Below, in pieces: positions 7,252 to 15,130 of a stretch of DNA of 20,064 nt (positions within the stretch are counted from its first letter, which is position 1; each line of letters begins with the position of its first letter). Under the pieces are notes generated by a model. It saw only the letters and a list, made by a program, of their open reading frames with translations. It made no database searches and had not been told where the DNA came from. The position numbers and the translations under genes were made by a program. Location: assembly GCA_002408065.1 (NCBI GenBank), contig DHQI01000110.1, positions 75,230 to 95,293 on the forward strand, read 5' to 3'. This DNA is from Bacteroidales bacterium UBA5342 (lineage in GTDB: Bacteria; Bacteroidota; Bacteroidia; Bacteroidales; UBA5342).

Positions 7252-9171
7252 ATGGGAAAAATTATTGGAATCGACTTAGGAACAACTAACTCTTGCGTTT
7301 CTGTAATGGAAGGTAACGAACCGGTTGTAATCACAAATGCTGAAGGACGCCGCACAACGCCTTCTATCGTAGCTTTTGTAGAAAATGGCGAACGTAAAAT
7401 TGGTGATCCTGCAAAGCGTCAGGCCGTAACCAATCCTAATAAAACAATTTATTCTATCAAACGTTTCATGGGCGAAAGCTTCTCGAACGTAAGTAAAGAG
7501 ATTGCACGTGTACCTTACACTGTAAAACAAGGCGACAACAACACTCCTCGTGTAGATGTTGACGGTCGTTTGTATACTCCACAAGAAATTTCAGCTATCA
7601 CGCTTCAGAAAATGAAGAAAACAGCTGAAGACTATCTGGGACAAGAAGTAGACGCAGCGGTTATTACTGTTCCTGCTTACTTCAACGATGCACAACGTCA
7701 GGCCACCAAAGAAGCCGGTGAGATTGCAGGTCTTAAAGTAGAGCGTATCATCAACGAGCCTACAGCTGCTGCCCTTGCTTACGGTTTGGACAAAACAGAA
7801 GAAGACAAGAAAATCGCCGTATATGACCTTGGTGGTGGTACTTTCGACATCTCTATCCTTGAATTAGGTGACGGTGTATTCGAAGTATTATCTACAAATG
7901 GTGATACTCACTTAGGTGGTGACGATTTTGACCAAAAGTTGATTGACTGGATGGTGGCGGAATTCAAAGCTCAGGAAGATTTTGACCTAAGTCAGGATCC
8001 TATGGCATTGCAACGTTTGAAAGAAGCGGCTGAGAAAGCTAAGATTGAGTTGTCGTCAAGTGCTCAAACTGAAATCAACTTGCCTTACATCACGGCAACA
8101 GCTTCAGGTCCTAAGCACTTAGTCTTGACTTTGTCACGAGCTAAATTCGATCAGTTAACTGAGGATTTGGTAGCCCGCTCAATGGCACCTTGTAAAAAAG
8201 CCCTTAGCGATGCAGGTCTTTCAGCCAGCGATATCGACGAAGTATTGTTAGTAGGTGGTTCTACACGTGACCCTAAAATCCAGGAAGAAGTAGAAAAATT
8301 CTTCGGTAAAAAACCTTCGAAAGGTGTTAACCCAGACGAAGTAGTAGCCATTGGTGCTGCTATCCAAGGTGGTGTATTGACTGGTGATGTAAAAGACGTT
8401 CTTTTACTTGACGTAACGCCACTTTCTCTTGGTATCGAAACAATGGGTAATGTAATGACTAAATTGATTGAGTCTAATACAACTATTCCTACTAAGAAAA
8501 CAGAAACATTCTCAACTGCTGCGGACAACCAACCTTCTGTAGAGATTCACATCCTGCAAGGTGAGCGTCCTATGGCTAAGGATAATAAAACAATTGGTCG
8601 TTTCCACCTTGACGGAATACCTGCAGCACCACGTGGTGTACCACAAATCGAAGTAACATTCGACATTGATGCTAACGGTATCCTTCACGTAAGTGCAAAA
8701 GACAAAGCGACTGGTAAAGAGCAAAGTATTCGTATCGAGGCTTCTTCGGGTCTTAGCGATGCCGACATCCAACGTATGAAGGACGAAGCTGCCGCTAATG
8801 CTGATGCTGATAAAGCTGAAAAAGAAAAAATCGACAAATTGAACGCTGCGGACAGCACTATCTTCCAAACTGAGAAACAATTGAAAGAGTTTGGGGATAA
8901 ATTACCAGCTGACAAAAAAGCACCTATCGAGGACGCTTTGAAAAAGCTGAAAGAAGCTTACGAAGCTAAAGATTTGGCAGCTATCGACACAGCTATGGAA
9001 GAACTTAATACCGTATTCCAGGCAGCTTCTCAGGAAATGTATGCTGCGGCACAAGAGCAAGGTGGACCACAAGGAGGACCTCAGGGAGGCCCACAGGCTG
9101 ATCCTAATGCTGGTGCGCAACAAGGCGGTGACGATGAAGTGACCGACGTAGACTTCGAAGAGGTTAAGTAA
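7252..9171 (+). CDS. dnaK: Chaperone protein DnaK (Hsp70)
   Basis: A 639-residue Hsp70, full length for bacterial DnaK. It folds and protects client proteins in the cytoplasm in an ATP cycle driven by DnaJ and GrpE. The nucleotide-binding domain shows GIDLGTTNS (residues 6-14), the second signature DLGGGTFDIS and the third LLVGGSTRDPKIQ. The interdomain linker DVLLLDVTPLSLGIE leads into the substrate-binding domain. The C-terminal lid is alpha-helical and charged, then a Gly-Gln-Pro tail (QGGPQGGPQGGPQ) and the conserved ending DVDFEEVK. The gene stands alone, with a repeat-rich upstream region and its own terminator; dnaJ and grpE are not in the window. Codon usage is uniform and typical of a highly expressed gene. 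Confidence 0.98.
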   Translation: MGKIIGIDLGTTNSCVSVMEGNEPVVITNAEGRRTTPSIVAFVENGERKIGDPAKRQAVTNPNKTIYSIKRFMGESFSNVSKEIARVPYTVKQGDNNTPRVDVDGRLYTPQEISAITLQKMKKTAEDYLGQEVDAAVITVPAYFNDAQRQATKEAGEIAGLKVERIINEPTAAALAYGLDKTEEDKKIAVYDLGGGTFDISILELGDGVFEVLSTNGDTHLGGDDFDQKLIDWMVAEFKAQEDFDLSQDPMALQRLKEAAEKAKIELSSSAQTEINLPYITATASGPKHLVLTLSRAKFDQLTEDLVARSMAPCKKALSDAGLSASDIDEVLLVGGSTRDPKIQEEVEKFFGKKPSKGVNPDEVVAIGAAIQGGVLTGDVKDVLLLDVTPLSLGIETMGNVMTKLIESNTTIPTKKTETFSTAADNQPSVEIHILQGERPMAKDNKTIGRFHLDGIPAAPRGVPQIEVTFDIDANGILHVSAKDKATGKEQSIRIEASSGLSDADIQRMKDEAAANADADKAEKEKIDKLNAADSTIFQTEKQLKEFGDKLPADKKAPIEDALKKLKEAYEAKDLAAIDTAMEELNTVFQAASQEMYAAAQEQGGPQGGPQGGPQADPNAGAQQGGDDEVTDVDFEEVK

Positions 9172-9203
9172 GTGCACTTAGCTCATAACTATTTGAAATG
9201 ATG

Positions 9204-9244
9204 AAAAGCCCTTACCCCGATTAATACGGAGTCAGGGCTTTTTA
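9204..9244 (+). terminator. Rho-independent terminator of dnaK
   Basis: AAAAGCCCT (9204-9212) pairs with AGGGCTTTT (9234-9242), continuing as a T run. It begins about 30 nt after the dnaK stop. The A-rich left arm makes it potentially active on both strands. Confidence 0.85.
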
Positions 9245-9378
9245 TGTATAAATGACGATAACAAATACCGATATAAAATAAAGTAATTAGCTTATTGTGA
9301 TACGTGATAACTTGTTCTACTAAGGTTAATAAATGACGCGTAAAAACAAACCTTATTACCTTATTACTACGAATTGTG

Positions 9379-9386
9379 TATTTTTG
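9379..9386 (+). promoter_or_regulatory. Bacteroidota -7 box (TATTTTTG) before the transposase remnant
   Basis: TATTTTTG matches TAnnTTTG and is followed 38 nt later by an ATG at 9425. No clear -33 TTTG is visible. It could drive the remnant and the rsfS gene behind it, since no terminator lies between them. It overlaps the GTG at 9376, making that codon an unlikely start. Confidence 0.35.
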
Positions 9387-9424
9387 TACTTCAAATTCAA
9401 TAAATATAAAAATTGAATACAATA

Positions 9425-9852
9425 ATGTATACACATATTTTGTATTTACGGCTTTCAAACGAGAAAGAGTAATATTTGAAAAACAACGTGTTCGTTTAGA
9501 AAAATACATTACTGGTATTGTTAATAATAACCAATCTAAAATGTATGCAATTTATGCTAACCCTGAATATTTACATTTCTTAATATCAAAGTCTCCTAAA
9601 ATTTCAGAAGAAACCATTGCCAGTATTATTGCCAATAACTCTGAATCATTTATTAATGACAACAATATGGTGAAAGGAAACTTTAAATGGCAGCAAACAG
9701 CTTCAGCTTTTTCTGTTTCTAAATCGGGTGTAGATAAGGTATGCAAGTACATCATAAATCAACCTGAACATCATAAGAGGACAACTTTTCAAAAGGAATA
9801 TGATGCTTTTATAAAACACTATCAAACAACTATAAACATATCAGGGAATTAA
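9425..9852 (+). pseudogene. Degenerate Y1 (IS200/IS605, RAYT-like) transposase
   Basis: The body of the frame (from about 9430) reads YFVFTAFKRERVIF, then LEKYITGIVNNN, KGNFKWQQTASAFSVSKSGV, KYIINQPEHHKRTTF and EYDAFIKHY. This is the order of the Bacteroidota IS200/IS605 TnpA family of about 150 residues, HUH single-strand transposases. Two faults suggest decay. First, the likely ATG (9425) is out of frame with the body and meets a stop after 15 codons, so a small indel near 9435-9440 is likely. Second, the metal-binding HUH motif reads Y-L-H (9568-9576) where H-x-H is expected. The probable catalytic tyrosine (KYIINQ) is retained. A GTG at 9376 would allow a 158-residue product, but it overlaps a promoter-like box. 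No terminal palindromes were found. A domesticated protein is the alternative. Confidence 0.65.
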
Positions 9853-9881
9853 CCTTGAATCATACAACATTGAATTAATAC

Positions 9882-10229
9882 ATGGAATTAAATACCGCTA
9901 TCATCGAAGCCATTCAGAACCTGAAAGGAAAACGTATCGTCAATATCGATTTATCCAAAATTGAAAACGCTATCTGTTCTAACTTCATCATTTGTGAGGG
10001 TGGCTCTAACACGCATGTGAGCGCCATTGCCGACGAAGTAACAAAGTTTGTAAGCAAAGAAGCACACACTAAACCCTTAGGAAAAGATGGTCAGAATGAG
10101 GCCGAATGGATTGTGATAGATTATGGTTCGGTAATGGTACACGTATTCCAACGCCCTATCCGCGAATACTACAATCTAGAAGGTCTGTGGGCTGACGGAG
10201 AAGTTGAAGAAATTGCTGACCTTGACTAA
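9882..10229 (+). CDS. rsfS: Ribosomal silencing factor RsfS
   Basis: A 115-residue protein of normal length for RsfS (Iojap/YbeB family). It binds ribosomal protein uL14 and blocks joining of the 30S and 50S subunits when nutrients are short. Visible landmarks are KGKRIVNIDLSKIENAICSNFIIC at the N-terminus, where the DLS and SNFIIC segments are typical, GSNTHVSAIADEV, and the C-terminal GQNEAEWIVIDYGSVMVHVF, the signature W-x-x-x-D-x-G-x-x-x-V-H-x-F, followed by REYYNLEGLW. ATG 9882 gives the expected start. In other Bacteroidota I recall rsfS directly followed by ftsH; here a cupin lipoprotein gene lies between them. The gene starts 29 nt after the transposase remnant and may share its promoter. 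Confidence 0.93.
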   Translation: MELNTAIIEAIQNLKGKRIVNIDLSKIENAICSNFIICEGGSNTHVSAIADEVTKFVSKEAHTKPLGKDGQNEAEWIVIDYGSVMVHVFQRPIREYYNLEGLWADGEVEEIADLD

Positions 10230-10237
10230 TCGCTATT

Positions 10238-10657
10238 ATGAAAAGCCTTTTATTTATTAGCTTCCTGGTCATCAGTCTATCATCTTGTCGACAACAAGTA
10301 AGTGAAGAATTAAAAGTAACAACTTTGGCAAAATCGAGCCTGTCGTGGAATGACTCCATTTTGCCTGAATACAACAAAGGACAACCGGAAATAACGGTCC
10401 TTAACATCAAAATTCCACCCCATGCAAAACTGGACCTTCACAAACATCCCGTTATCAATGCGGGGGTGTTGTTAGAAGGCGAACTGAACGTGCTATCAGA
10501 AAACGGTCAGGAACTAAAAATGAAAAAAGGTGACGCACTGATAGAATTGGTCGACACCTACCACTATGGCTATAATCCCGGCAACAAAACAGCAGAAATT
10601 ATTGTTTTTTATGCCGGAGTAAAAGATAAAGCAATCACAGAATACAAGAAAAAATAA
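10238..10657 (+). CDS. Cupin-domain lipoprotein
   Basis: A 139-residue protein. The N-terminus MKSLLFISFLVISLSSC is a short lipoprotein signal with a lipobox (LSSC, lipidated Cys17). The rest is a single small cupin barrel: IKIPPHAKLDLHKHP with two His on the first cupin motif, then GVLLEGELNVLSENG, KKGDALIELVDTYHYGYNPG and AEIIVFYAG. The HKH pair and the later H in TYHYGYN could bind a metal. Substrate and reaction are unknown; small periplasmic cupins are often enzymes or sensors of ligands. It starts 8 nt after rsfS and ends 32 nt before ftsH, so it probably lies in one transcript with them, an unusual insertion in a conserved pair. Lipid anchoring at the inner or outer membrane is inferred. 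Confidence 0.85.
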   Translation: MKSLLFISFLVISLSSCRQQVSEELKVTTLAKSSLSWNDSILPEYNKGQPEITVLNIKIPPHAKLDLHKHPVINAGVLLEGELNVLSENGQELKMKKGDALIELVDTYHYGYNPGNKTAEIIVFYAGVKDKAITEYKKK

Positions 10658-10689
10658 CGCAGCATTTATTGCATTAGATAACTAAGAAA

Positions 10690-12831
10690 ATGGCAACAGA
10701 ACAAGATCATAATAAAAAAGAAAGCAAAAAAGGCCCTAAGGAGTTGAAGATCGACTTTGGCAAGGCAGCTAACAGGCCGGGAAAACAAAACGGCAAGAAT
10801 AAATTTAGCTTAGGCTGGGTTTATGGAGCAATATTTCTCATTCTTATTGCTTTCAACTTTATGGGCCGACAATCGGCTGCTGAGGAAATCACATACTCTA
10901 AATTCACCAATCAAATACTACCAAGTGGTGATGTTGAAGAGGTGGTGGTGATCACCAACCAGGGCATAGTAGAAGTTTCGTTAACAAAAGAAAGTATACC
11001 TAACTGGACTAAAAACGGCACTAAAGACTCGTCAGCTCCGCAGTTAAAGTTTAAAATTGGTTCTTTGGATAAGTTTGAAGAGGCCGTAAAAGAAATAAAA
11101 CCGGAACTATCGATTGAATATGACACCCGAGAAGATTACTTTGGCGAATTCTTTTGGAGCATTGTGCCTTTTATCCTAATTATCGGAGTATGGATACTCA
11201 TTATGCGCCGTATGAGCGGTGGAATGGGCGGTTCCGGCGGCCCTGGTGGTATTTTTAACGTGGGCAAATCTAAAGCTAAAGTATTTGACAAAGAATCCAA
11301 TATCAAAGTTAACTTTAGTGATGTAGCCGGTTTACATGAGGCTAAACAAGAGATTGAAGAGATTGTTGCCTTCCTTAAACATCCTAAAAAATACACCGAA
11401 CTGGGAGGTAAAATACCTAAGGGGGCCCTATTAGTAGGCCCTCCGGGAACCGGTAAAACGCTTTTGGCTAAAGCCGTAGCGGGCGAAGCTCACGTACCGT
11501 TTTTCTCTATGTCAGGCTCTGACTTTGTTGAGATGTTTGTAGGAGTGGGTGCTTCACGTGTACGTGATCTCTTCAAACAAGCCAAAGAAAAATCGCCTTG
11601 TATCATCTTTATCGATGAGATTGACGCTATCGGACGCGCCCGTGGTCAAAACCCTAATATGGGATCGAACGATGAGCGTGAAAATACCTTGAACCAATTA
11701 CTGACAGAAATGGATGGCTTTGGTGATAACAGTGGCGTCATCATATTGGCCGCTACTAACCGGGCAGAAATTCTCGATAAAGCCTTGATGCGCGCCGGAC
11801 GATTTGACCGTCAGATACAAGTAGAATTACCGGAATTGCATGACCGTGTGGCTATTTTTAATGTTCACTTAAAACCCTTGAAGCTAGACGATAGTGTAGA
11901 CGCTATGTTTTTAGCTAAACAGACACCAGGTTTCTCTGGCGCAGATATTGCCAATGTGTGTAACGAGGCAGCTCTGATAGCGGCACGTAAAGAAAAGAAA
12001 ACAGTAGAAAAACAAGACTTCCTGGATGCTGTTGACCGTATCATTGGCGGACTGGAAAAGAAAAGTAAAATTATCACTTCCGGGGAGAAAAAAGCGATTG
12101 CTTATCACGAGGCGGGACACGCTTCAGTAAGCTGGTTACTTGAATATGCTCACCCTTTGGTGAAAGTGACCATAGTACCACGCGGAAAAGCCCTTGGTGC
12201 TGCCTGGTATTTGCCCGAAGAGCGTCAGCTGACCACACAAGAGCAAATGCTGGATGAGATGTGTGCTACTTTAGGCGGACGTGCTGCCGAGGAGCTTGTC
12301 TTTGGTAAAGTATCTACCGGTGCCCTGAACGACCTGGAACGCGTAACCAAACAAGCTTATGCTATGGTTTCTTATTTTGGAATGAGTGATCAGGTGGGTA
12401 ATGTTAGCTTTTACGATTCCAGCGGTGGTGGTTATGGTTTCACCAAGCCTTATTCTGAGAAAACCTCAGAGATGATTGACAAAGAAGTGAAACGCATCAT
12501 TTCGGAACAATATGAGCGCGCCTTGAAGCTATTGGCTAATTATAAAGACAAACACGAAAAATTGGCACAACTATTGGTTGAGCGTGAAGTCATCTTTACC
12601 GATGATATGGTGGATATCTTTGGCGAACGCCCTTGGAAAAGCGAACGTATGGAACTGGAAGAAAAAGCCCACAAAGAGTACACTGATAAAGAAAAAGAGC
12701 GTAAAGAAGCCCGCGAAAAAGAAGAAGCAGAAAAAGAAACTGAGGTTAAGGCTGAGGTTGAGTCTGAGGTTAAGGCAAAGAAAGCTACGCCTAAATTGAA
12801 GGCGAAAACTGAGGATAAAAAAGAAGAATAA
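10690..12831 (+). CDS. ftsH: ATP-dependent zinc metalloprotease FtsH
   Basis: A 713-residue membrane AAA+ protease that degrades misassembled membrane proteins and selected cytoplasmic regulators. A basic N-terminus of about 38 residues precedes TM1 (about 40-58); the periplasmic domain runs to TM2 (about 154-171), followed by a Gly-rich linker. The AAA domain has Walker A GPPGTGKT (250-257), Walker B IIFIDEID (305-312) and the second region of homology ATNRAEILDKALMRAGRFDR. The zinc protease site is HEAGH (473-477), with the third ligand probably D548 in ALNDLERV. The C-terminus, from about residue 650, is a Lys/Glu-rich tail with repeated EVKAEVESEVKAK, longer and more charged than in E. 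coli FtsH. It follows the cupin gene by 32 nt and is closed by a terminator-like hairpin. Confidence 0.98.
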   Translation: MATEQDHNKKESKKGPKELKIDFGKAANRPGKQNGKNKFSLGWVYGAIFLILIAFNFMGRQSAAEEITYSKFTNQILPSGDVEEVVVITNQGIVEVSLTKESIPNWTKNGTKDSSAPQLKFKIGSLDKFEEAVKEIKPELSIEYDTREDYFGEFFWSIVPFILIIGVWILIMRRMSGGMGGSGGPGGIFNVGKSKAKVFDKESNIKVNFSDVAGLHEAKQEIEEIVAFLKHPKKYTELGGKIPKGALLVGPPGTGKTLLAKAVAGEAHVPFFSMSGSDFVEMFVGVGASRVRDLFKQAKEKSPCIIFIDEIDAIGRARGQNPNMGSNDERENTLNQLLTEMDGFGDNSGVIILAATNRAEILDKALMRAGRFDRQIQVELPELHDRVAIFNVHLKPLKLDDSVDAMFLAKQTPGFSGADIANVCNEAALIAARKEKKTVEKQDFLDAVDRIIGGLEKKSKIITSGEKKAIAYHEAGHASVSWLLEYAHPLVKVTIVPRGKALGAAWYLPEERQLTTQEQMLDEMCATLGGRAAEELVFGKVSTGALNDLERVTKQAYAMVSYFGMSDQVGNVSFYDSSGGGYGFTKPYSEKTSEMIDKEVKRIISEQYERALKLLANYKDKHEKLAQLLVEREVIFTDDMVDIFGERPWKSERMELEEKAHKEYTDKEKERKEAREKEEAEKETEVKAEVESEVKAKKATPKLKAKTEDKKEE

Positions 12832-12846
12832 AGCAATGATAAATGA

Positions 12847-12892
12847 GGGGTGAGTTTTTAAGATTATCACTTAGAACTCATCTCTTTTTTTT
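12847..12892 (+). terminator. Terminator after ftsH
   Basis: TGAGTTTTTAAG (12851-12862) pairs imperfectly with CTTAGAACTCA (12870-12880), followed by TCTC and a run of eight T (12885-12892). It begins about 20 nt after the ftsH stop, so it probably separates ftsH from the LUD gene. Confidence 0.65.
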
Positions 12893-12975
12893 GCATATAG
12901 TAATAATTAAAAATGACTATACGCTTATTTACAGGTGGATCATTAAGTAACACAGGTATTATCTGGTAGTGAACC

Positions 12976-13010
12976 TTTAAGAAGTAAAGGTTTTACCTTT
13001 ACTTCTTAAA
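12976..13010. repeat. Perfect 15-bp inverted repeat (hairpin)
   Basis: TTTAAGAAGTAAAGG (12976-12990) and CCTTTACTTCTTAAA (12996-13010) are exact reverse complements around the loop TTTTA; an inner T-A pair makes it 16 bp with a 3-nt loop. There is no T tract, so it does not look like a simple terminator. Confidence 0.9.
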
Positions 13011-13073
13011 ATTCGTGAAATAAATTCAGCGAAGCTGCTCTATCAAATTCGTGCTATTCGTGTGATTCGTGGT
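13011..13073. repeat. ATTCGTG short repeats
   Basis: ATTCGTG occurs at 13011-13017, 13047-13053, 13056-13062 and 13065-13071. The last three form a 9-nt tandem. It recalls a phrase I remember from intergenic regions of other Bacteroidota. Confidence 0.75.
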
Positions 13074-13168
13074 GAGAATATGACGAGTCTGATTGTAAAT
13101 ATTTTTATTTGTCTATTGTTTACCTGTAAACTACCGTATACTCATTTAATTAACTCAACAAAATTAAA

Positions 13169-13777
13169 TTGTCAACCCGCGACGAGATATTAGCTAAGAT
13201 TAAAGTTGCCCGCGAAGCCAAAAATCAAGAAATTGTGCTTCCGGAAGCTCCTGTAGCGTCCGGTCTAAAGGTTCCAAAGGGCGATTTAGCTTTAGCTTTC
13301 AAAAAAAGCATCGAAAGCGTGCAAGGCGAATGCTATATCTCTGACAACCTGAATGATTGCATATCCGGAGTTGAAGATTTCCTATTTGAGAACAACATCT
13401 CAAGTAATTTATTTTTATCTCCTTCGCTTGATAAAACAATAGTTGACAGCTTAGAATCAAGTAAGGGAGACATCTCAAAAATTGAAGCAGGCATTACCAG
13501 CTGTGAGTTGTTGGCTGCCCAAACTGGAACGGCTATATTAACCGCCAAAGAAGGTCGGAAACTGATGGGGCTCTCCCCCATTCATGTCATCATTGCCAAG
13601 CGGGATCAATTGCGTCCTACCTTAGATGAAGCCGTCAAAGAAATTGGCGAAAAGTACGGTAATAATTTTCCTTCTCAACTGACATTAATAACAGGCCCCA
13701 GTCGCACAGCTGATATTGAGAAAACCTTAATATTAGGCGCACACGGCCCTAAGAAATTAGCGGTGTTTATTTATTAA
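13169..13777 (+). CDS. LUD-domain protein (LutC/YkgG-like)
   Basis: A 202-residue protein with the LUD fold found in LutC, a subunit of the lactate-utilisation complex. Visible family features are the N-terminal STRDEILAKIKVARE helix, then GITSCELLAAQTGTAIL with the conserved A-x-TGT-hydrophobic strand, GRKLMGLSPIHVIIAKRDQL, and the C-terminal LITGPSRTADIEKTLILGAHGPKKLAVFIY; the GPSRTADIE and GxHGPK elements are typical. It starts at TTG (13169); no ATG in frame gives a complete N-terminus, so a TTG start is the best choice. I recall LUD proteins behind ftsH in other Bacteroidota, but no lutA or lutB is adjacent, so a role in lactate oxidation is not supported. Its precise job is unknown. Confidence 0.85.
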   Translation: MSTRDEILAKIKVAREAKNQEIVLPEAPVASGLKVPKGDLALAFKKSIESVQGECYISDNLNDCISGVEDFLFENNISSNLFLSPSLDKTIVDSLESSKGDISKIEAGITSCELLAAQTGTAILTAKEGRKLMGLSPIHVIIAKRDQLRPTLDEAVKEIGEKYGNNFPSQLTLITGPSRTADIEKTLILGAHGPKKLAVFIY

Positions 13778-13928
13778 AGAAGGTGGCAGGGTTACAAAGT
13801 TCAAGAAGAATATGCTATAACGCAATGAGAAGCTAAGACTCAAATAAGACATAGAACAGTCAATTCAAAAATTTAATCATTCTCGCATTCATTAAAACAT
13901 TTACTCATTTAAGCATTTACTCATTAAC

Positions 13929-14939
13929 ATGACCATAAGAATAGGCGATAAAGTAAGGTTCCTAAACGAAGTAGGCGGAGGAACGGTAAGCGGTTTTAAA
14001 AATAAAGAAATCGTTTTGGTAGAAGATGAAGACGGCTTTGAGATTCCGGTTTTAATCACCGAATGTGTGGTGGTAGAACAAGCGGACGGCCCGGCCCTAA
14101 CGACTAAACCAGCGGCATCTACCGCCTCTGTAACCGTTCAAAAAGATGAAGCCCCTCTCATTTTTCAGGATAAAAAGAATGACTTTGAAGCATGGTTAGC
14201 CATTACTCCTGAATATGACGATGTGCCACTACAAGGCAAAATGGAGTTGTACCTGATCAACGACAGTAATTACTACATCTATTACTTGTGCGAAGAAAAT
14301 AAAATAGAAGGCAAAGCCATTGCTGATGGTCTCCTCCACCCTAACACGCACCAACCTATCGGGACGTTTACTGCACCAGAACTAGGTGAAATAGCCAAAA
14401 TGAAAGTGCGTCTCTTGCCTTTTATGCGTGGCAAAGATTATAAGCAACTGCCTAATATTGATAAGATCATCACTTTCAATGCCGTTAAGTTATCGAAAAG
14501 TAAAAGTTACGAAGAAACTTCATTGCTAAGTTTTAAAGCATTGATGATGCCTTTGCATAAAGATGCTTTAGAAAATGCCGTGAAAGATTTGCAGGATGAA
14601 GGTCTTAAAGGCAAACACCAAAAACCGGAAAGTAAGCTTAAAAGCCCTAAAAAAAATTCTGAAATTATTGAAGTTGACCTACATATAGAAGCTTTGCTGG
14701 ATGATTTTGCAGGAATGAGTAATAGCGAAATGCTGGAACATCAGCTTAAAATCTTTAACGATACGCTAAAAGAATACAAAGGACACAAAGGTAAACGCAT
14801 TGTATTTATCCACGGTGTAGGCAATGGCCGCTTAAAAAATGACATTCGTAACAGCCTGCAACGCAAGTATCAACTGGATTTTCAGGATGCTTCGTTTCGT
14901 GAATATGGTTATGGCGCAACCATGGTCATAATAAGATAA
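13929..14939 (+). CDS. DUF2027 and Smr domain protein
   Basis: A 336-residue Bacteroidota-type protein. The N-terminus IRIGDKVRFLNEVGGGTVSG and the following EIVLVEDEDGFEIPVL form a small beta barrel, then a Thr/Ala-rich linker and a central beta-rich domain. The C-terminal Smr domain (about 248-336) has VDLHIEALLDDF at its start and HGVGNGRLK (295-303), the H-G-x-G-x-G signature. Smr domains in MutS2 and related proteins are nucleases or nucleic-acid binders; for this architecture the target is unknown, and ribosome-linked RNA work is only a guess. It begins at ATG 13929, after an upstream stretch with repeated ATTTACTCATT phrases, and is followed by a weak terminator-like hairpin. It seems to be a single-gene unit. 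Confidence 0.85.
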   Translation: MTIRIGDKVRFLNEVGGGTVSGFKNKEIVLVEDEDGFEIPVLITECVVVEQADGPALTTKPAASTASVTVQKDEAPLIFQDKKNDFEAWLAITPEYDDVPLQGKMELYLINDSNYYIYYLCEENKIEGKAIADGLLHPNTHQPIGTFTAPELGEIAKMKVRLLPFMRGKDYKQLPNIDKIITFNAVKLSKSKSYEETSLLSFKALMMPLHKDALENAVKDLQDEGLKGKHQKPESKLKSPKKNSEIIEVDLHIEALLDDFAGMSNSEMLEHQLKIFNDTLKEYKGHKGKRIVFIHGVGNGRLKNDIRNSLQRKYQLDFQDASFREYGYGATMVIIR

Positions 14940-14941
14940 GG

Positions 14942-14989
14942 GATTTACCGTTTTATGTCTGTAAGAAGTCATAAGGTAATTATTTTTTT
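14942..14989 (+). terminator. Weak terminator-like hairpin after the Smr gene
   Basis: ATTTACCGTTTTATG pairs imperfectly with CATAAGGTAAT, then a T-rich run ending near 14989. The bulges make this only a modest candidate. Confidence 0.4.
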
Positions 14990-15110
14990 GATAAGCTTAT
15001 TAGCGCATCAAAAGACATCAGATTAATTACTCTGAAAGAATTGCTTTTATTCTTGCCTCAACGGTGTAACTTTTTATTAGTGTAAACAGTATTATTACAT
15101 AGATTTATAG

Positions 15111-15118
15111 TAATTTTG
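15111..15118 (+). promoter_or_regulatory. Bacteroidota -7 box (TAATTTTG) of the bamD operon
   Basis: TAATTTTG matches TAnnTTTG exactly and lies 12 nt before ATG 15131. It overlaps the in-frame TTG at 15116, which therefore cannot start translation. A TTTG -33 box is not obvious. The untranslated leader would be only a few nucleotides. Confidence 0.55.
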
Positions 15119-15130
15119 CAGCCCTTATTT

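Larger units (their letters stand above)
12893..13168. other. Gene-poor interval before the LUD gene
   Basis: Together with the terminator this is the 337-nt gap between ftsH and the LUD gene. It contains an 18-codon frame (12913-12969, MTIRLFTGGSLSNTGIIW), which I cannot support as a gene, a perfect hairpin directly behind it, and ATTCGTG repeats. The last 95 nt are AT-rich and may hold the promoter, but no clear TAnnTTTG box was found. Confidence 0.5.

Noticed and set aside
7276..9177. Long open frames on the minus strand opposite dnaK
   Set aside because: They are antisense shadows of a strongly codon-biased gene; their translations show no family features.
12571..12870. Frames of 70-100 codons overlapping the 3' end of ftsH
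   Set aside because: They arise from the Lys/Glu-rich tail repeats read in other frames and give low-complexity products.
6796..13038. Shared 11-mer AGCGAAGCTGC at 6796-6806 and 13028-13038
   Set aside because: In 20 kb many 11-mers recur by chance; no flanking similarity was found.
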